A DNA stretch of 64,000 nt from Diaphorobacter sp. HDW4B (GCF_011305535.1 NZ_CP049905.1:3160001-3224000); one strand, 5' to 3'; positions 11,108 to 20,015 are shown, numbered from the stretch's first letter. Program-made: numbers and translations. The notes: generated by a model from the sequence alone, not told the origin.

Positions 11108-12238
11108 ATGCTGCTCACAGAAGACCAGGAAATGATTCGCGAAGCCGTGCGCCAGTTTGCGCAGGAGCAGTTGTGGCCCAACGCGGCGAAGTGGGACAAG
11201 GAACATTTCTTTCCACGCGATGTGCACAAGGGCTTGGCCGAACTGGGTGCCTACGGCATCTGCGTGCCCGAAGAGCATGGCGGCGCGGGTTTGAACTATC
11301 TGTCGCTGGCTTTGGTGCTCGAAGAAATCGCGGCGGGTGATGGCGGCACGAGCACGGTCATCAGCGTGACGAACTGCCCGGTCAACGCCATCCTCATGAA
11401 GTACGGCAACGCGCAGCAGAAAAAGCAGTGGCTCGAACCACTGGCTCGTGGCGACATGCTCGGCGCGTTCTGCCTGACCGAGCCGCATGTGGGATCGGAC
11501 GCTTCGTCGCTGCGCACCACGGCGGTCAAGCAGGGCGACGAGTATGTGATCAATGGCGTCAAGCAGTTCATCACCAGCGGCAAGAACGGCCATGTCGCCA
11601 TCGTCATCGCGGTGACCGACAAGGGCGCTGGCAAGAAGGGCATGAGCGCGTTTCTCGTGCCGACGAATGCGCCGGGGTATGTGGTGGCGCGGCTTGAAGA
11701 CAAGCTCGGCCAGCACAGCAGCGACACCGCGCAGATCAACTTCGACAACTGCCGCATTCCTGCCGAGAACCTCATCGGCGCGGAGGGCGAGGGCTACAAG
11801 ATTGCGCTCGGCGGTCTGGAAGGCGGCCGCATCGGCATTGCCGCGCAAAGCGTGGGCATGGCGCGCAGCGCGTTCGAGTTTGCGGTGCAGTACAGCAAAG
11901 AGCGCGAGAGCTTCGGTACCGCGATCTTCAACCATCAGGCCGTGGGTTTCCGTCTCGCTGATTGTGCGGTGCAGATCGAAGCCGCGCGCCAGCTCATCTG
12001 GCATGCGGCCAGCCTGCGCGACGCGAATCGCCCCTGCCTGAAAGAGGCCGCAATGGCCAAGCTGTTCGCCAGCGAGATGGCCGAGCGCGTATGCAGCGCG
12101 GCGATCCAGACGCTCGGTGGATACGGCGTGGTGAATGATTTTCCGGTCGAGCGCATCTACCGCGATGTGCGTGTGTGCCAGATCTACGAAGGCACGAGCG
12201 ACGTGCAGAAGATCATCATCCAGCGCGCGCTGGCCTGA
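11108..12238 (+). CDS. Acyl-CoA dehydrogenase (short-chain type)
   Basis: This 376-residue flavoenzyme has the standard family layout: FCLTEPHVGSD (about 122-132), FITSGKNG (about 156-163) and IQTLGGYGVVNDFPVERIYRD near the end. The catalytic base is Glu361 in YEGTSD, the usual C-terminal position. This separates it from the isovaleryl-CoA dehydrogenase at 3474, whose base is at residue 250. It could act on butyryl-CoA, isobutyryl-CoA or a related short acyl-CoA. It converges on the DUF421 gene with an 18-nt gap. Confidence 0.92.
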   Translation: MLLTEDQEMIREAVRQFAQEQLWPNAAKWDKEHFFPRDVHKGLAELGAYGICVPEEHGGAGLNYLSLALVLEEIAAGDGGTSTVISVTNCPVNAILMKYGNAQQKKQWLEPLARGDMLGAFCLTEPHVGSDASSLRTTAVKQGDEYVINGVKQFITSGKNGHVAIVIAVTDKGAGKKGMSAFLVPTNAPGYVVARLEDKLGQHSSDTAQINFDNCRIPAENLIGAEGEGYKIALGGLEGGRIGIAAQSVGMARSAFEFAVQYSKERESFGTAIFNHQAVGFRLADCAVQIEAARQLIWHAASLRDANRPCLKEAAMAKLFASEMAERVCSAAIQTLGGYGVVNDFPVERIYRDVRVCQIYEGTSDVQKIIIQRALA

Positions 12239-12256
12239 TCTTTTCGAGCGCCTGGT

Positions 12257-12751
12257 TCAAACGCCTTCGTCCTTGTTGGCGCTGTCCCGGTTGCGCATGA
12301 CGATGGTGATCTGGCCGTTGGTTTCTATCGTCGCCAGTTCTACTTCATAGGCCTCAAGACAGCCTGCCTGGTGCAGCGCTGCCTTGAGGTCGTTGCCTGT
12401 GATGAGCTCATCGCACATCACCTTGTCGTTGACCTTGCCGTTCTCGATCAGCAGCACGGGTTTGCCGTCGATGAGGTTGGAAAAGCGCTTGCTGTAGAAG
12501 GTGCCATAGGCCAGCAGCGTGTGGCTGACGATCAGCGTGAGCGCCGATATCAACCCGCCGATCAGCGAGTTGTCGCCCGCGTTCATCGAGTTCTGCACGG
12601 CGTTCGAGAGGATGAGCAGCAGGATCAGATCGAACGGGTCGTACTGACCCACGTTGCGCTTTCCGGTGATCCGCAAAAACACCAGCAGAAAGGCGTAGAC
12701 GGCGATGCCGCGCACGACGAATTCCCACCACGGTACGGCCATTGTGAACAT
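12257..12751 (-). CDS. DUF421 / YetF-type inner-membrane protein
   Basis: This 164-residue protein has two or three N-terminal membrane segments (about 8-26, 36-52 and 60-80) followed by a small cytosolic alpha/beta domain. The family marks are RITGKRNVGQYDPFDLI and GKPVLLIENGKV. A GTG six bases upstream could also serve, but AAGGAG lies five bases before the ATG at 12751 and would overlap that GTG, so the ATG is preferred. Function is unknown; Bacillus relatives are membrane proteins linked to spores or phospholipids. The gene stands alone, convergent with the acyl-CoA dehydrogenase. Confidence 0.87.
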   Translation of the reverse strand: MFTMAVPWWEFVVRGIAVYAFLLVFLRITGKRNVGQYDPFDLILLLILSNAVQNSMNAGDNSLIGGLISALTLIVSHTLLAYGTFYSKRFSNLIDGKPVLLIENGKVNDKVMCDELITGNDLKAALHQAGCLEAYEVELATIETNGQITIVMRNRDSANKDEGV

Positions 12752-12981
12752 TGCCACTCCTTCATCGCAAAAGATCGTGTCGATGCAGGCATTGTGGGCG
12801 CGGCGCTGCGCGGGCGGTGAACCGGCGATGTAGGACGCAGGCGCGTGTCGATGGCATGTGACGGCGGGGCGCGGAAGTCTGGCAAGGAGTCCTCGCCTGC
12901 GGTACGCTTGTCACCTGACGACTCAATCGAGTCCCGTGGATGTCGGCGGTCGGCCGCATACGGCGAACAAGGAACGTTTTC

Positions 12982-13821
12982 ATGACAAGCAAGAATCTGC
13001 GCGCGGATACCGTGACGCTGGCGGGTGGGGTGCAACTTCCGCAAATGGGCTTGGGCACCTGGCCCTTGAACGATGACGAGGCTGCGGTGGCGGTGAAGTC
13101 TGCGCTGCAGATCGGTTATCGCCATGTCGACACGGCGGAGAACTACCGCAACGAAGTCGGCGTGGGCCAAGGCATTCGCGACGCAGGCGTGGCGCGTGAA
13201 GAGATCTTCGTGACCACCAAATTCAACAAGGAGTGGCACAGCGTCGAAGGCGCGCGCACGGCGTGCGAGGCGAGCCTCAAACGGCTGGGGCTGGACTATG
13301 TGGACCTGCTGCTGATCCACTGGCCGAATCCCGCGCAGGACCGTTATGTGCAGGCGTTCGAAGGTCTGCTCAAGCTGCGCGATGCGGGGTTGGTGCGTGC
13401 GGTGGGGGTGTCCAACTTCAAGGTGGCGCATCTGCAGAAACTGTTCGACGCGGGGCTGACGCCGCAGGTCAACCAGATCGAGCTGTCGCCCACGCGGCCG
13501 CGCAAGGAGCTGGTGGCGCTGCATCGCGTGCATGGCATCGTCACCGAGAGCTGGTCGCCGCTCGATCGCGGTGGCGATCTGCTCAAGGCCGACGCAATTC
13601 AGAAGGCGGCTGCGGCGCATGGTGTGACGCCCGCGCAGGTGGTGCTGCGCTGGCATGTGCAGCAGGGGCTGGTGGCGATTCCGAAGTCGGCCGACCCAGA
13701 GCGCCAGCGGCTCAATCTCGACGTGTTCGGCTTTGCGCTGAGTGCTGCGGAAATGGCGGCCATCGATGCGCTGGAGCAGCCCGAACCCAAGCTGCTCGAT
13801 GCGGACCGCTTTGGTCATTGA
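12982..13821 (+). CDS. Aldo/keto reductase, 2,5-diketo-D-gluconate reductase type
   Basis: This 279-residue TIM-barrel NADPH reductase keeps the catalytic tetrad: Asp50 and Tyr55 in HVDTAENYRNE, Lys80 in TTKFNK and His113 in LLIHWP. GVSNF and the phosphate-binding IPKSADPERQ complete the family pattern. The frame is open a further 14 codons upstream, but AAGGA seven bases before the ATG at 12982 and the family N-terminus favour that start. The physiological carbonyl substrate is not predictable. Confidence 0.92.
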   Translation: MTSKNLRADTVTLAGGVQLPQMGLGTWPLNDDEAAVAVKSALQIGYRHVDTAENYRNEVGVGQGIRDAGVAREEIFVTTKFNKEWHSVEGARTACEASLKRLGLDYVDLLLIHWPNPAQDRYVQAFEGLLKLRDAGLVRAVGVSNFKVAHLQKLFDAGLTPQVNQIELSPTRPRKELVALHRVHGIVTESWSPLDRGGDLLKADAIQKAAAAHGVTPAQVVLRWHVQQGLVAIPKSADPERQRLNLDVFGFALSAAEMAAIDALEQPEPKLLDADRFGH

Positions 13822-13836
13822 TCGGATGGCAGATCG

Positions 13837-14256
13837 ATGACGCCATCCATCTTGCAAGCCTCTGCGCCCTGTCCCTGTGGTCGTGCGAATGCGAAGGGTA
13901 AGACCGTTGCGTTCGGCGATTGCTGCGGGCGCTACGTGGGGCATTTCAACGACGTGCCCGCGCCCGATGCCGAGTCGCTGATGCGCTCGCGCTATACGGC
14001 ATTCGTGCTGGAGGATGTGGAGTATCTGAAGGCGACTTGGCATATGTCCGAGCAACCCGAACAACTGGATTTCGATCCTGCGAGCAAATGGTTGGGCCTG
14101 ACGGTGAAGGATGCCCAAAGCACGGGGGAGGACAAGGCCGAGGTCGAATTCGTCGCGCGTTACCGCGTTGCAGGGCGGGCCGTGCGCCTGCATGAGCGCA
14201 GCCGCTTTGTGCGCGAAGACGGGCGCTGGTACTACGTGGATGGCGACCAGTTCTGA
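13837..14256 (+). CDS. YchJ-like (UPF0225) zinc-binding protein
   Basis: This 139-residue protein has the SEC-C-type metal-binding N-terminus, with cysteines 12, 14, 29 and 30 in CPCGR and DCCGRY. The YchJ signature MRSRYTAFVLEDVEYLKATW follows at about 49-68 and the protein ends GRWYYVDGDQF. It is shorter than E. coli YchJ, which has a second Cys motif at its C-terminus; that motif is absent here. Function is unknown. Its end overlaps the proposed kinase start by 17 nt. Confidence 0.87.
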   Translation: MTPSILQASAPCPCGRANAKGKTVAFGDCCGRYVGHFNDVPAPDAESLMRSRYTAFVLEDVEYLKATWHMSEQPEQLDFDPASKWLGLTVKDAQSTGEDKAEVEFVARYRVAGRAVRLHERSRFVREDGRWYYVDGDQF

Positions 14257-16114
14257 TGCTCTCGCCTCACTGGTCGTCGGTGATGAGCTGACGCCGGAGG
14301 ATGCCGCGTCCATCGACGCGCGGGCGCGGCTGCGATTGCTGCAATCGCTCGCGTCACGCGGGTCCACCGAGGTGGCTGCGTTCGTGATTCCTGCGGCCTT
14401 TCTGTGGCTGTATTCGCGCACCGCAACGCCGACCGCGCCCATCTGGCCGCTGGTTCTGTGGTGGCTGGCGATGATGACGTTTGCGTGCACGCTGCTGTGG
14501 ATACGCAGTCGCTTGAAACGCGAGTGGGCCGCTTATGTGGAGCCAGGAGTGCAGGTGCCGGATGACGCGTCGCTGGCGCGCTGGCAGCGCATCTTCGCGG
14601 TGGCTTCGGCGACCAGTGGCGTGCTGTGGGGCCTGCTGATTTTCTGTTCGCACGACGGCGCGAGCTATGAGTTCAGACTGTTCGTGTATCTGGTGCTGTG
14701 CGGCGTGCTGGCGTCCGCAACCACGTATCTTGCGCCGATTCCCGTGGTGTTCTGGTCGTTCGCGACGCCTTTTTTTCTGTCTATGCTGATCGCGCTGCCG
14801 TGGTATCTGGAGGACCATTGGCATTACATGATTGCGCTGGTGGCGCTCTACGGAATGACGGTGGCAAGGCATGCGCTGGCGGCACGCAAGTTCGTGCAGC
14901 AGCAGTTGCAGCAGGAGCACGAACGCCATGCGATGAGCGTGCAGATCCATCGCGCCAAGGTGCTGGCCGAAAACGCGTTGGCCGAAAAGAACTGGTTCTT
15001 CTCGGCGGCCAGCCACGATCTGCGCCAACCATTGCAGGCCCTGGGCTTCATGCTGGAGTCGGCGCGCCAGCGCAATCACGATGACAGCGTGGCGGCGGCG
15101 TTGGCCGATGTGCAGACTTGCACGCGCGATCTGGACATGATGTTCAACGACCTGCTGGACCTGTCGCGTCTGGAGGGTGGAACGCTGGAGCTGCGCATGC
15201 AGCCCGTGCCGCTCGGCATGGTGCTGCTGGATGCGCGCCGCATGTTTGCGCCCGTGGCCGAGCAGCAGGGCGTGGCGCTGCGCGTGCTGCTGCCGCGCGA
15301 GGTGGATGCCGCCATCCAGACCGATCTGTCGCTGATGCGGCAGATGGTCTTCAACCTCGTGCACAACGCGCTGCGCTACACGCGCGAAGGCACGGTCACG
15401 CTGACCTGCCGACGACGCAATGGCGCATGGCGCATTCAGGTGTGGGACACGGGCATCGGCATTGCGGCGGATGAGGTGTCCAAGGTGTTTGCGGCGCACT
15501 ACAAGGCCCACGATGGCGGCCATGCGCAGGCCGCTGGATCGGCGCGCGGACGCGGTCTGGGGTTGGCCGTGGTGGCGCGTTCGGCGCAGCGCTTGAATGT
15601 GCAATACGGCGTTCATTCGCGGCTCGGGCGTGGCTCGTGCTTCTGGCTGCAATGGCCGCGCGAAGTCGAGGTGGCGGATTCGGAATTCCAAGCGTCGCTC
15701 ATGCCGATTCAGGATGCCGAGGCGGCGCAGGTGGTGGCACCTGTGCGTGCCACGGTGCTGTTGCTGGATGCGGAAGAAGTGCGTGCGAGCGACACCGCGC
15801 GGCTGCTGCGCGGGCTTGGTTGGCAGGTGCGCGTGGCACCATCTGCCGCACATGCGTTGGCGGATCTCGATCAGCATGGTGCGCCGCATGCCGTGCTGTG
15901 TGCGGGCCAGTTGGCGGATCACGGCGATGCTGTTTCAGCGCTGGAACGCGTGCTCGAATATGCGCCGGGTGTGACGGGAGCGCTGCTCACCAACGATGCG
16001 CAACTGCAGCGCCGGGCCGAGGACGAGGGCTATCTGGTGTTCTCGTTGCCGCTGCAGCCGCGTGAGTTGCAGGTGGTGCTGATGCGCATTGGCGGCGGTA
16101 CGGCGTTGGCTTGA
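14240..16114 (+). CDS. Membrane hybrid histidine kinase with a degenerate receiver domain
   Basis: This protein of about 624 residues has six predicted membrane segments (about 36-53, 57-77, 113-131, 145-167, 171-191, 196-213) and a short coiled coil. The kinase core has the phospho-acceptor His259 in SAASHDLRQPLQ, an N-box NLVHNALRYT (about 373-382), DTGIGI and GRGLGLAVVARS. The last ~120 residues fold like a receiver (VLLLDAEEV at its start), but the phospho-acceptor Asp position reads AVLCAGQ and the conserved Lys-Pro reads LPLQP, so it should not be phosphorylated. The start is uncertain: ATG 14240 lacks a clear ribosome-binding site. It faces a NarL-type regulator four bases away, its likely partner. 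Confidence 0.88.
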   Translation: MATSSDALASLVVGDELTPEDAASIDARARLRLLQSLASRGSTEVAAFVIPAAFLWLYSRTATPTAPIWPLVLWWLAMMTFACTLLWIRSRLKREWAAYVEPGVQVPDDASLARWQRIFAVASATSGVLWGLLIFCSHDGASYEFRLFVYLVLCGVLASATTYLAPIPVVFWSFATPFFLSMLIALPWYLEDHWHYMIALVALYGMTVARHALAARKFVQQQLQQEHERHAMSVQIHRAKVLAENALAEKNWFFSAASHDLRQPLQALGFMLESARQRNHDDSVAAALADVQTCTRDLDMMFNDLLDLSRLEGGTLELRMQPVPLGMVLLDARRMFAPVAEQQGVALRVLLPREVDAAIQTDLSLMRQMVFNLVHNALRYTREGTVTLTCRRRNGAWRIQVWDTGIGIAADEVSKVFAAHYKAHDGGHAQAAGSARGRGLGLAVVARSAQRLNVQYGVHSRLGRGSCFWLQWPREVEVADSEFQASLMPIQDAEAAQVVAPVRATVLLLDAEEVRASDTARLLRGLGWQVRVAPSAAHALADLDQHGAPHAVLCAGQLADHGDAVSALERVLEYAPGVTGALLTNDAQLQRRAEDEGYLVFSLPLQPRELQVVLMRIGGGTALA

Positions 16115-16117
16115 AGC

Positions 16118-16798
16118 TCAGTCGGATGAACCGGCCGGAAGCACCAGTTCCACACCCTGCATGCGCGTGATCAGTTCCACCCGGTTGGTGCAGCCGAGCT
16201 TTTGAAGAATCGCCGTGACATGCTCCTTCACGGTGTGTTCCGAGAGCGTCAGCGCTTGCGCGATCACCTTGTTGGGCTTGCCCTTGAGCACCAGATCGAG
16301 CACCTGCGTCTGTCGCTGCGTGAGCCCCAGATCGGTACCGCTCATGCGCAGTTGCACGGCTGCTGCGGCGCGCAGCGCGTCGGCCTTTTGCGGACCGCCA
16401 TGCTCGACCCAAGGCGTGCCTGCAAGAACGGCTTGCACGGCGGATTGGAATTGATCCGGCGTGCAGCTCTTGTGGATCAGTCCCTGCGCGCCCGCAGATC
16501 GCACCTTGCCGGCCAGCGTGGGGTGGTTGTCGCCGCTCACCATCAGCACGCGCGTGTCGGGCGCGAGCGTGAGGATGTCGATGACGAAGCGCGTCGAGCC
16601 GCCATCTTCGAGCCAGAAATCCATGATGACGATGAGCGGTGCGCCCAGCGCTGCAATGGTCTGCAGGCCTTCGGCGGCGTTCACGACATGCCGCACCTCG
16701 TCCACGCCCGGCAGCAGCGCGAGCATCTGCCCGATTCCCTGCGCGACCATGGGATGGTCATCGATCACCAGTGCATAAGGGATGGGGCTGGGTGGCAT
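16118..16798 (-). CDS. NarL/FixJ-type LuxR response regulator
   Basis: This 226-residue two-domain regulator has an N-terminal receiver with acidic residues Asp13 and Asp14, phospho-acceptor Asp60 in IVIMDFWLEDGG and Lys110 in GLIHKSC. The C-terminal LuxR helix-turn-helix covers about 155-215: LGLTQRQTQVLDLVLKGKPN and LSEHTVKEHV. All key receiver residues are intact, unlike those in the facing kinase's receiver-like tail. The two genes are convergent with only three bases between stops. An imperfect palindrome lies just upstream of this gene, before the divergent lipoprotein gene. Confidence 0.92.
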   Translation of the reverse strand: MPPSPIPYALVIDDHPMVAQGIGQMLALLPGVDEVRHVVNAAEGLQTIAALGAPLIVIMDFWLEDGGSTRFVIDILTLAPDTRVLMVSGDNHPTLAGKVRSAGAQGLIHKSCTPDQFQSAVQAVLAGTPWVEHGGPQKADALRAAAAVQLRMSGTDLGLTQRQTQVLDLVLKGKPNKVIAQALTLSEHTVKEHVTAILQKLGCTNRVELITRMQGVELVLPAGSSD

Positions 16799-16847
16799 GT
16801 GGGTTGGTGTTCAGATCAGGGCAGCGAGGCAAAACGTGGTAACAAAT

Positions 16848-16865
16848 ACCCCACCTTGGGAGGGT
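16848..16865. promoter_or_regulatory. Imperfect palindrome between the response regulator and lipoprotein genes
   Basis: ACCCCACCTTGGGAGGGT is symmetric at 12 of 18 positions (ACCC..CC..GG..GGGT). It lies 50 nt upstream of the divergent response-regulator start and 81 nt upstream of the lipoprotein start. Size and position suit an operator for a LuxR-type regulator. Assignment to the adjacent regulator is inference only. Confidence 0.35.
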
Positions 16866-16945
16866 GTCGCCCAAAGGGGGTGAACGTGAGAATCCTTGAA
16901 TCACGCCCGTCATCTCGATGGGCGCTTTCCAGAATGAGAGGATAT

Positions 16946-18076
16946 ATGAACTCGACGCTACTCAACCGCCGCACCGCCGCCCTGCTCATGCTGGCATCAC
17001 TTTCCGCATGTGGCGGCGGTGGCGGTGGCAGCGATGATTCCGGCAGCACGGGTGGTGGCACCGGAACAGGTGGCGGTGGTACGGGCACGGGCGGCGGCAC
17101 TGGCACGGGTGGTGGTGCGGGTGGCGGTACCGGTACGGGCGGTGGCACGACGGACCCGGGGACCGGAACAGGAACCGGAGGCGGCACTGGCGGCACGACC
17201 ACGGTGACCGGCCAGTATCGTCTGGAGACCCCGGCCACCTCGTTTGCAAGCGCGCTGGCGACCGCCAACCAGCTTGGTGCGCAGGGCTATGCGTTCATCA
17301 GCACGCTGGCTGCGGGCGTGCTCAACAACGTCACCATGGGCGACTTCTACGTGACCGATACGGCGCACAAGAATGCGCGTCTCGACTACGTGGCCGATGC
17401 CGATGTGGGCTCGATCACGGCGCTGGTCGCGCAGGCCAATCAGCGTGGATCGCAGGGCTATCTGTACAAGTCGGGCGCGGTGTTTCCATCGAACCAGACC
17501 GACATCCGCAACCTCTACGTGCGCGATTCGTCGCTCAGCCAGACCTTCACCTACGAAGCCGTGCTCACCGACAACACCGCGACCAGCGCCAAGGTGCTGG
17601 GCGACGAACTCACGCGCATGGGTGGCCGTGGCTTCCGCTGGCTCGGCCCGATGATCATCGGCACGCAGATGTTCAACTTCTACTGCAAGGACAACGCGGG
17701 CACGACCTACGAATACTCGCTTGGCAGCATGAGCGGCCCGTATTCCGAGAAGAATGCAGCCGAACTGAAAAAGGCGCTGGACGCCAAGGGCGCGGAAGGC
17801 CGACTCACACGCGGTGCGCTGGTCATCGCCAATGGCGCGGGCGTGGCGGTGTGGGAAAAGTCGTCCAAGCAGAAGGGCGCAATCCAGTACCAGATCGAGT
17901 CCGACGTGAGCAGCGACACGCTGGCCAAGATGAAGGCGCGCCTGGACACCAACGCGGCCAAGGGCTTCTTTTTCCTGACGGGCGAATTCACCAGCGACAA
18001 CGTGATGCACAACATTTCGGTGTCCAACGCGACCAACATGCTGCACCCATTGGCAGGTGGCGCGTTCCCAGGATGA
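16946..18076 (+). CDS. Glycine-rich lipoprotein with about five tandem ~60-residue repeats
   Basis: I do not recognise this 376-residue protein. A lipoprotein signal peptide ends in the lipobox LSAC with Cys22, so it should be lipid-anchored in the envelope. Residues about 23-85 are a Gly/Thr linker of repeated GGGTGTG units. The rest consists of about five diverged repeats, each starting with a Tyr-containing strand and carrying a helix that ends in a G-x-x-G-aromatic motif: LGAQGYAF, RGSQGYLY, MGGRGFRW, KGAEGRLT, NAAKGFFF. One cysteine (FYCKD) lies in the third repeat. GAGAGGA precedes the ATG at 16946; an ATG four codons earlier is also possible. It is divergent from the response regulator and may be its target. 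Confidence 0.8.
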   Translation: MNSTLLNRRTAALLMLASLSACGGGGGGSDDSGSTGGGTGTGGGGTGTGGGTGTGGGAGGGTGTGGGTTDPGTGTGTGGGTGGTTTVTGQYRLETPATSFASALATANQLGAQGYAFISTLAAGVLNNVTMGDFYVTDTAHKNARLDYVADADVGSITALVAQANQRGSQGYLYKSGAVFPSNQTDIRNLYVRDSSLSQTFTYEAVLTDNTATSAKVLGDELTRMGGRGFRWLGPMIIGTQMFNFYCKDNAGTTYEYSLGSMSGPYSEKNAAELKKALDAKGAEGRLTRGALVIANGAGVAVWEKSSKQKGAIQYQIESDVSSDTLAKMKARLDTNAAKGFFFLTGEFTSDNVMHNISVSNATNMLHPLAGGAFPG

Positions 18077-18158
18077 CCAAGATGATGGAGGGAGCGGAGA
18101 GGCAGGAAGGGGAACGGACTGCCGCATAATCAGAGCAGTTCTTCCCTTTTCTTCATGC

Positions 18159-18192
18159 AAAGGCGCTGACACATTCAGCGCCTTTGTTCTTT
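18159..18192 (+). terminator. Intrinsic terminator after the lipoprotein gene
   Basis: AAAGGCGCTGA (18159-18169) and TCAGCGCCTTT (18175-18185) form a perfect 11-bp stem with a CACAT loop. The T-rich GTTCTTT follows. It separates the lipoprotein gene from the HAD phosphatase gene. Confidence 0.85.
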
Positions 18193-18208
18193 CCGTAGAG
18201 CGTTACCG

Positions 18209-18892
18209 ATGACCGCGATGTTTGATGCTGTTCTGTTCGATTGTGATGGTGTGCTGGTGGACAGCGAATCCATCACCAACCGCGTGTTGCGCGACATGCT
18301 CAACGAAGCCGGTTGGCCGATCACGACCGAGGAATGCCTTGCCCAGTTCATCGGCAAGACGGTGCGCAGCCAGGCCGCGCAGATCGAGTTGCACACGGGC
18401 AAACCATTCACTGAAGAGTGGTTGCAGCAGTTCTATGTGCGCCGCAACGAGGCGCTGACGGCAGAGCTGGTGGCCATCGATGGCGCGCTGTCTGCCGTGA
18501 AAAGTGTGCACGAAAAAATGAAGGGCCGCATCGCCTGCGCATCCGGTGCGGACCGCGCCAAGGTGGAGATGCAGCTCGCCAAGGTGGGGCTTGCTCCGTT
18601 CTTTGAAGGCCGTGTTTTCAGCGGGCACGAAACGCCGCGCAGCAAGCCTTTTCCCGATGTCTATCTGGCCGCAGCCGCTGCGCTTGGTGCTGATCCGAAA
18701 CGCTGTCTGGTGATCGAGGACACGCTGACCGGCGTGCAGGCCGGTGTGGCTGCGGGCGCGACGGTCTGGGCTTATTTCCCTTCGCATCAGGGCCATGCGG
18801 ATGCGAGCGATCTGACCCGCGCGGGCGCCAGCCGCGTCTTCGACCACATGGGCGATCTGCCACGGTTGATGGCCGAATTTGGCGCGCGCTGA
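18209..18892 (+). CDS. HAD-superfamily phosphatase (phosphoglycolate phosphatase-like)
   Basis: This 227-residue subfamily IA HAD hydrolase has motif I DCDGVLVDSE (about 11-20), with nucleophile and acid/base aspartates. Motif II is at ACASGADR (about 109-116), motif III is Lys in RSKPFPDVY (about 146-154), and motif IV is in VIEDTLTGV (about 170-178). A helical cap lies between motifs I and II. Such enzymes act on small phosphorylated metabolites such as phosphoglycolate or sugar phosphates; the substrate is not predictable. It converges with the AraC-type gene. Confidence 0.9.
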   Translation: MTAMFDAVLFDCDGVLVDSESITNRVLRDMLNEAGWPITTEECLAQFIGKTVRSQAAQIELHTGKPFTEEWLQQFYVRRNEALTAELVAIDGALSAVKSVHEKMKGRIACASGADRAKVEMQLAKVGLAPFFEGRVFSGHETPRSKPFPDVYLAAAAALGADPKRCLVIEDTLTGVQAGVAAGATVWAYFPSHQGHADASDLTRAGASRVFDHMGDLPRLMAEFGAR

Positions 18893-18928
18893 TCGGCGCG
18901 CGGCATCTCCTCACTCACCTCACGTTCC

Positions 18929-19987
18929 TCACTCCGCAGCGTCCGCTGCCTTGCGCGAATGCTTGCGGTACTCGGCGGGTGAGTAGCCGGTCCACGCGCG
19001 AAACGCGCGTATGAAGCTCTTCTCGCCCGCAAAGCCCGCCGCCTGTGCGACTTGCTTGATGGGCCGGTCCGTGCGGTTGAGCAGCTCGATGGCCTTGTTG
19101 CGGCGCATCTCGTCTTTCAGCGTCTGCAGTGACGCGCCTTCTTCCTTGAGTTGCCGGTGCAGCGTGCGTGTGGAGACATGCAGCTCGTCGGCCAGCGTGC
19201 GCGCGCTGTGCATCACGTCGGGCGTGCTCGACAGAATCTGCCGCACGCGCTGCACCAGCAGGCGGTCGCGGCGGTACTTGCGCACCATGAGTGGCAGGGC
19301 GCGCTGCAGCATCTGCTGCATGGCGGCCTCGTCGCGCTTGAGGGGCAGGGCGAGGTAGCGCGAATCCAGTTCGACGGCAGCGTGCTGCGCGTCGAACGTG
19401 ACCTTGCTGCTGAACAGCACGCGGTAGGCATCGGCATGCGGCGGTGCGGGAAAAGGAAACTGCGCGGACACCACCGGCAGGCGTGAATCGATGAACCAAC
19501 TGGCCAGCCCAACGGCATTGCGCAGCACCGAGATCAGGCAGAACTCGCGCAGCGCGCCGAGCTCGCGGTGTTCGGTGATGGTGAGCACGCTGCGTTCGCC
19601 CTCGGCATGCAGATGCAGGCTGATGTCGTCCGCAATCAGGTGGTGGTGGCGGCACCAGCGGGCCAGCGCCAGGCCCAGCGTGGGCGCACTCAGCGAGGCG
19701 CGCGCCAGCATGCCGTAGCTGCCCCAGGGCAGGCGGCGGCTGAACCAGCCAAGGCTCTCGTCGTCCAGCTCGCGCATGGCGAAGCCGGAGAGCACTTCCA
19801 TTTGCAGCGCCGTGATGCGTGCAGAATTATTTTTGATCTCTGCTGGCGCAATTTGTGCCGCCTCCAGCGCCTCTTGCGGGCTCATCCCACGCCGTTCGTA
19901 GGCGAGCAGAATAGCCCGCACAAAAGCCATGGGCGTGACGGCAGGGTGGGTGCTGTCCAGAGGGTGGGTGGGGACCAGATGGCGCAT
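18929..19987 (-). CDS. AraC-family transcriptional regulator
   Basis: This protein of about 352 residues has an N-terminal ligand-binding domain of the Arabinose_bd type seen in OruR/ArgR-like regulators ([20 protein letters not shown] at about 82-101). The C-terminal AraC DNA-binding domain reads [20 protein letters not shown], then [21 protein letters not shown], with the family end [13 protein letters not shown]. The frame is open 23 codons further upstream, but the Met at 19987 gives the family-like N-terminus; neither start has a strong ribosome-binding site. It is divergent from the acyl-CoA ligase, which it may regulate. Confidence 0.88.
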   Translation of the reverse strand: MRHLVPTHPLDSTHPAVTPMAFVRAILLAYERRGMSPQEALEAAQIAPAEIKNNSARITALQMEVLSGFAMRELDDESLGWFSRRLPWGSYGMLARASLSAPTLGLALARWCRHHHLIADDISLHLHAEGERSVLTITEHRELGALREFCLISVLRNAVGLASWFIDSRLPVVSAQFPFPAPPHADAYRVLFSSKVTFDAQHAAVELDSRYLALPLKRDEAAMQQMLQRALPLMVRKYRRDRLLVQRVRQILSSTPDVMHSARTLADELHVSTRTLHRQLKEEGASLQTLKDEMRRNKAIELLNRTDRPIKQVAQAAGFAGEKSFIRAFRAWTGYSPAEYRKHSRKAADAAE

Positions 19988-20001
19988 GGCTGGATTTTGC
20001 G

Positions 20002-20015
20002 TTGTGCTGGCACAA
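20002..20015. promoter_or_regulatory. Short palindrome in the AraC / acyl-CoA ligase intergenic region
   Basis: TTGTGC TG GCACAA is a perfect 6-2-6 palindrome 15 nt upstream of the AraC-type start, in the 138-nt divergent promoter region. It could be an operator, but AraC proteins usually bind direct repeats, so the link to the adjacent regulator is weak. Confidence 0.3.

Noticed and set aside
12755-12757. GTG start for the DUF421 protein
   Set aside because: It overlaps the AAGGAG ribosome-binding site, which is correctly spaced for the ATG at 12751.
17030-17200. Short tandem GGTGGC-type units that could look like a CRISPR or microsatellite array
   Set aside because: They encode the Gly/Thr linker of the lipoprotein, are irregular in length and have no unique spacers.
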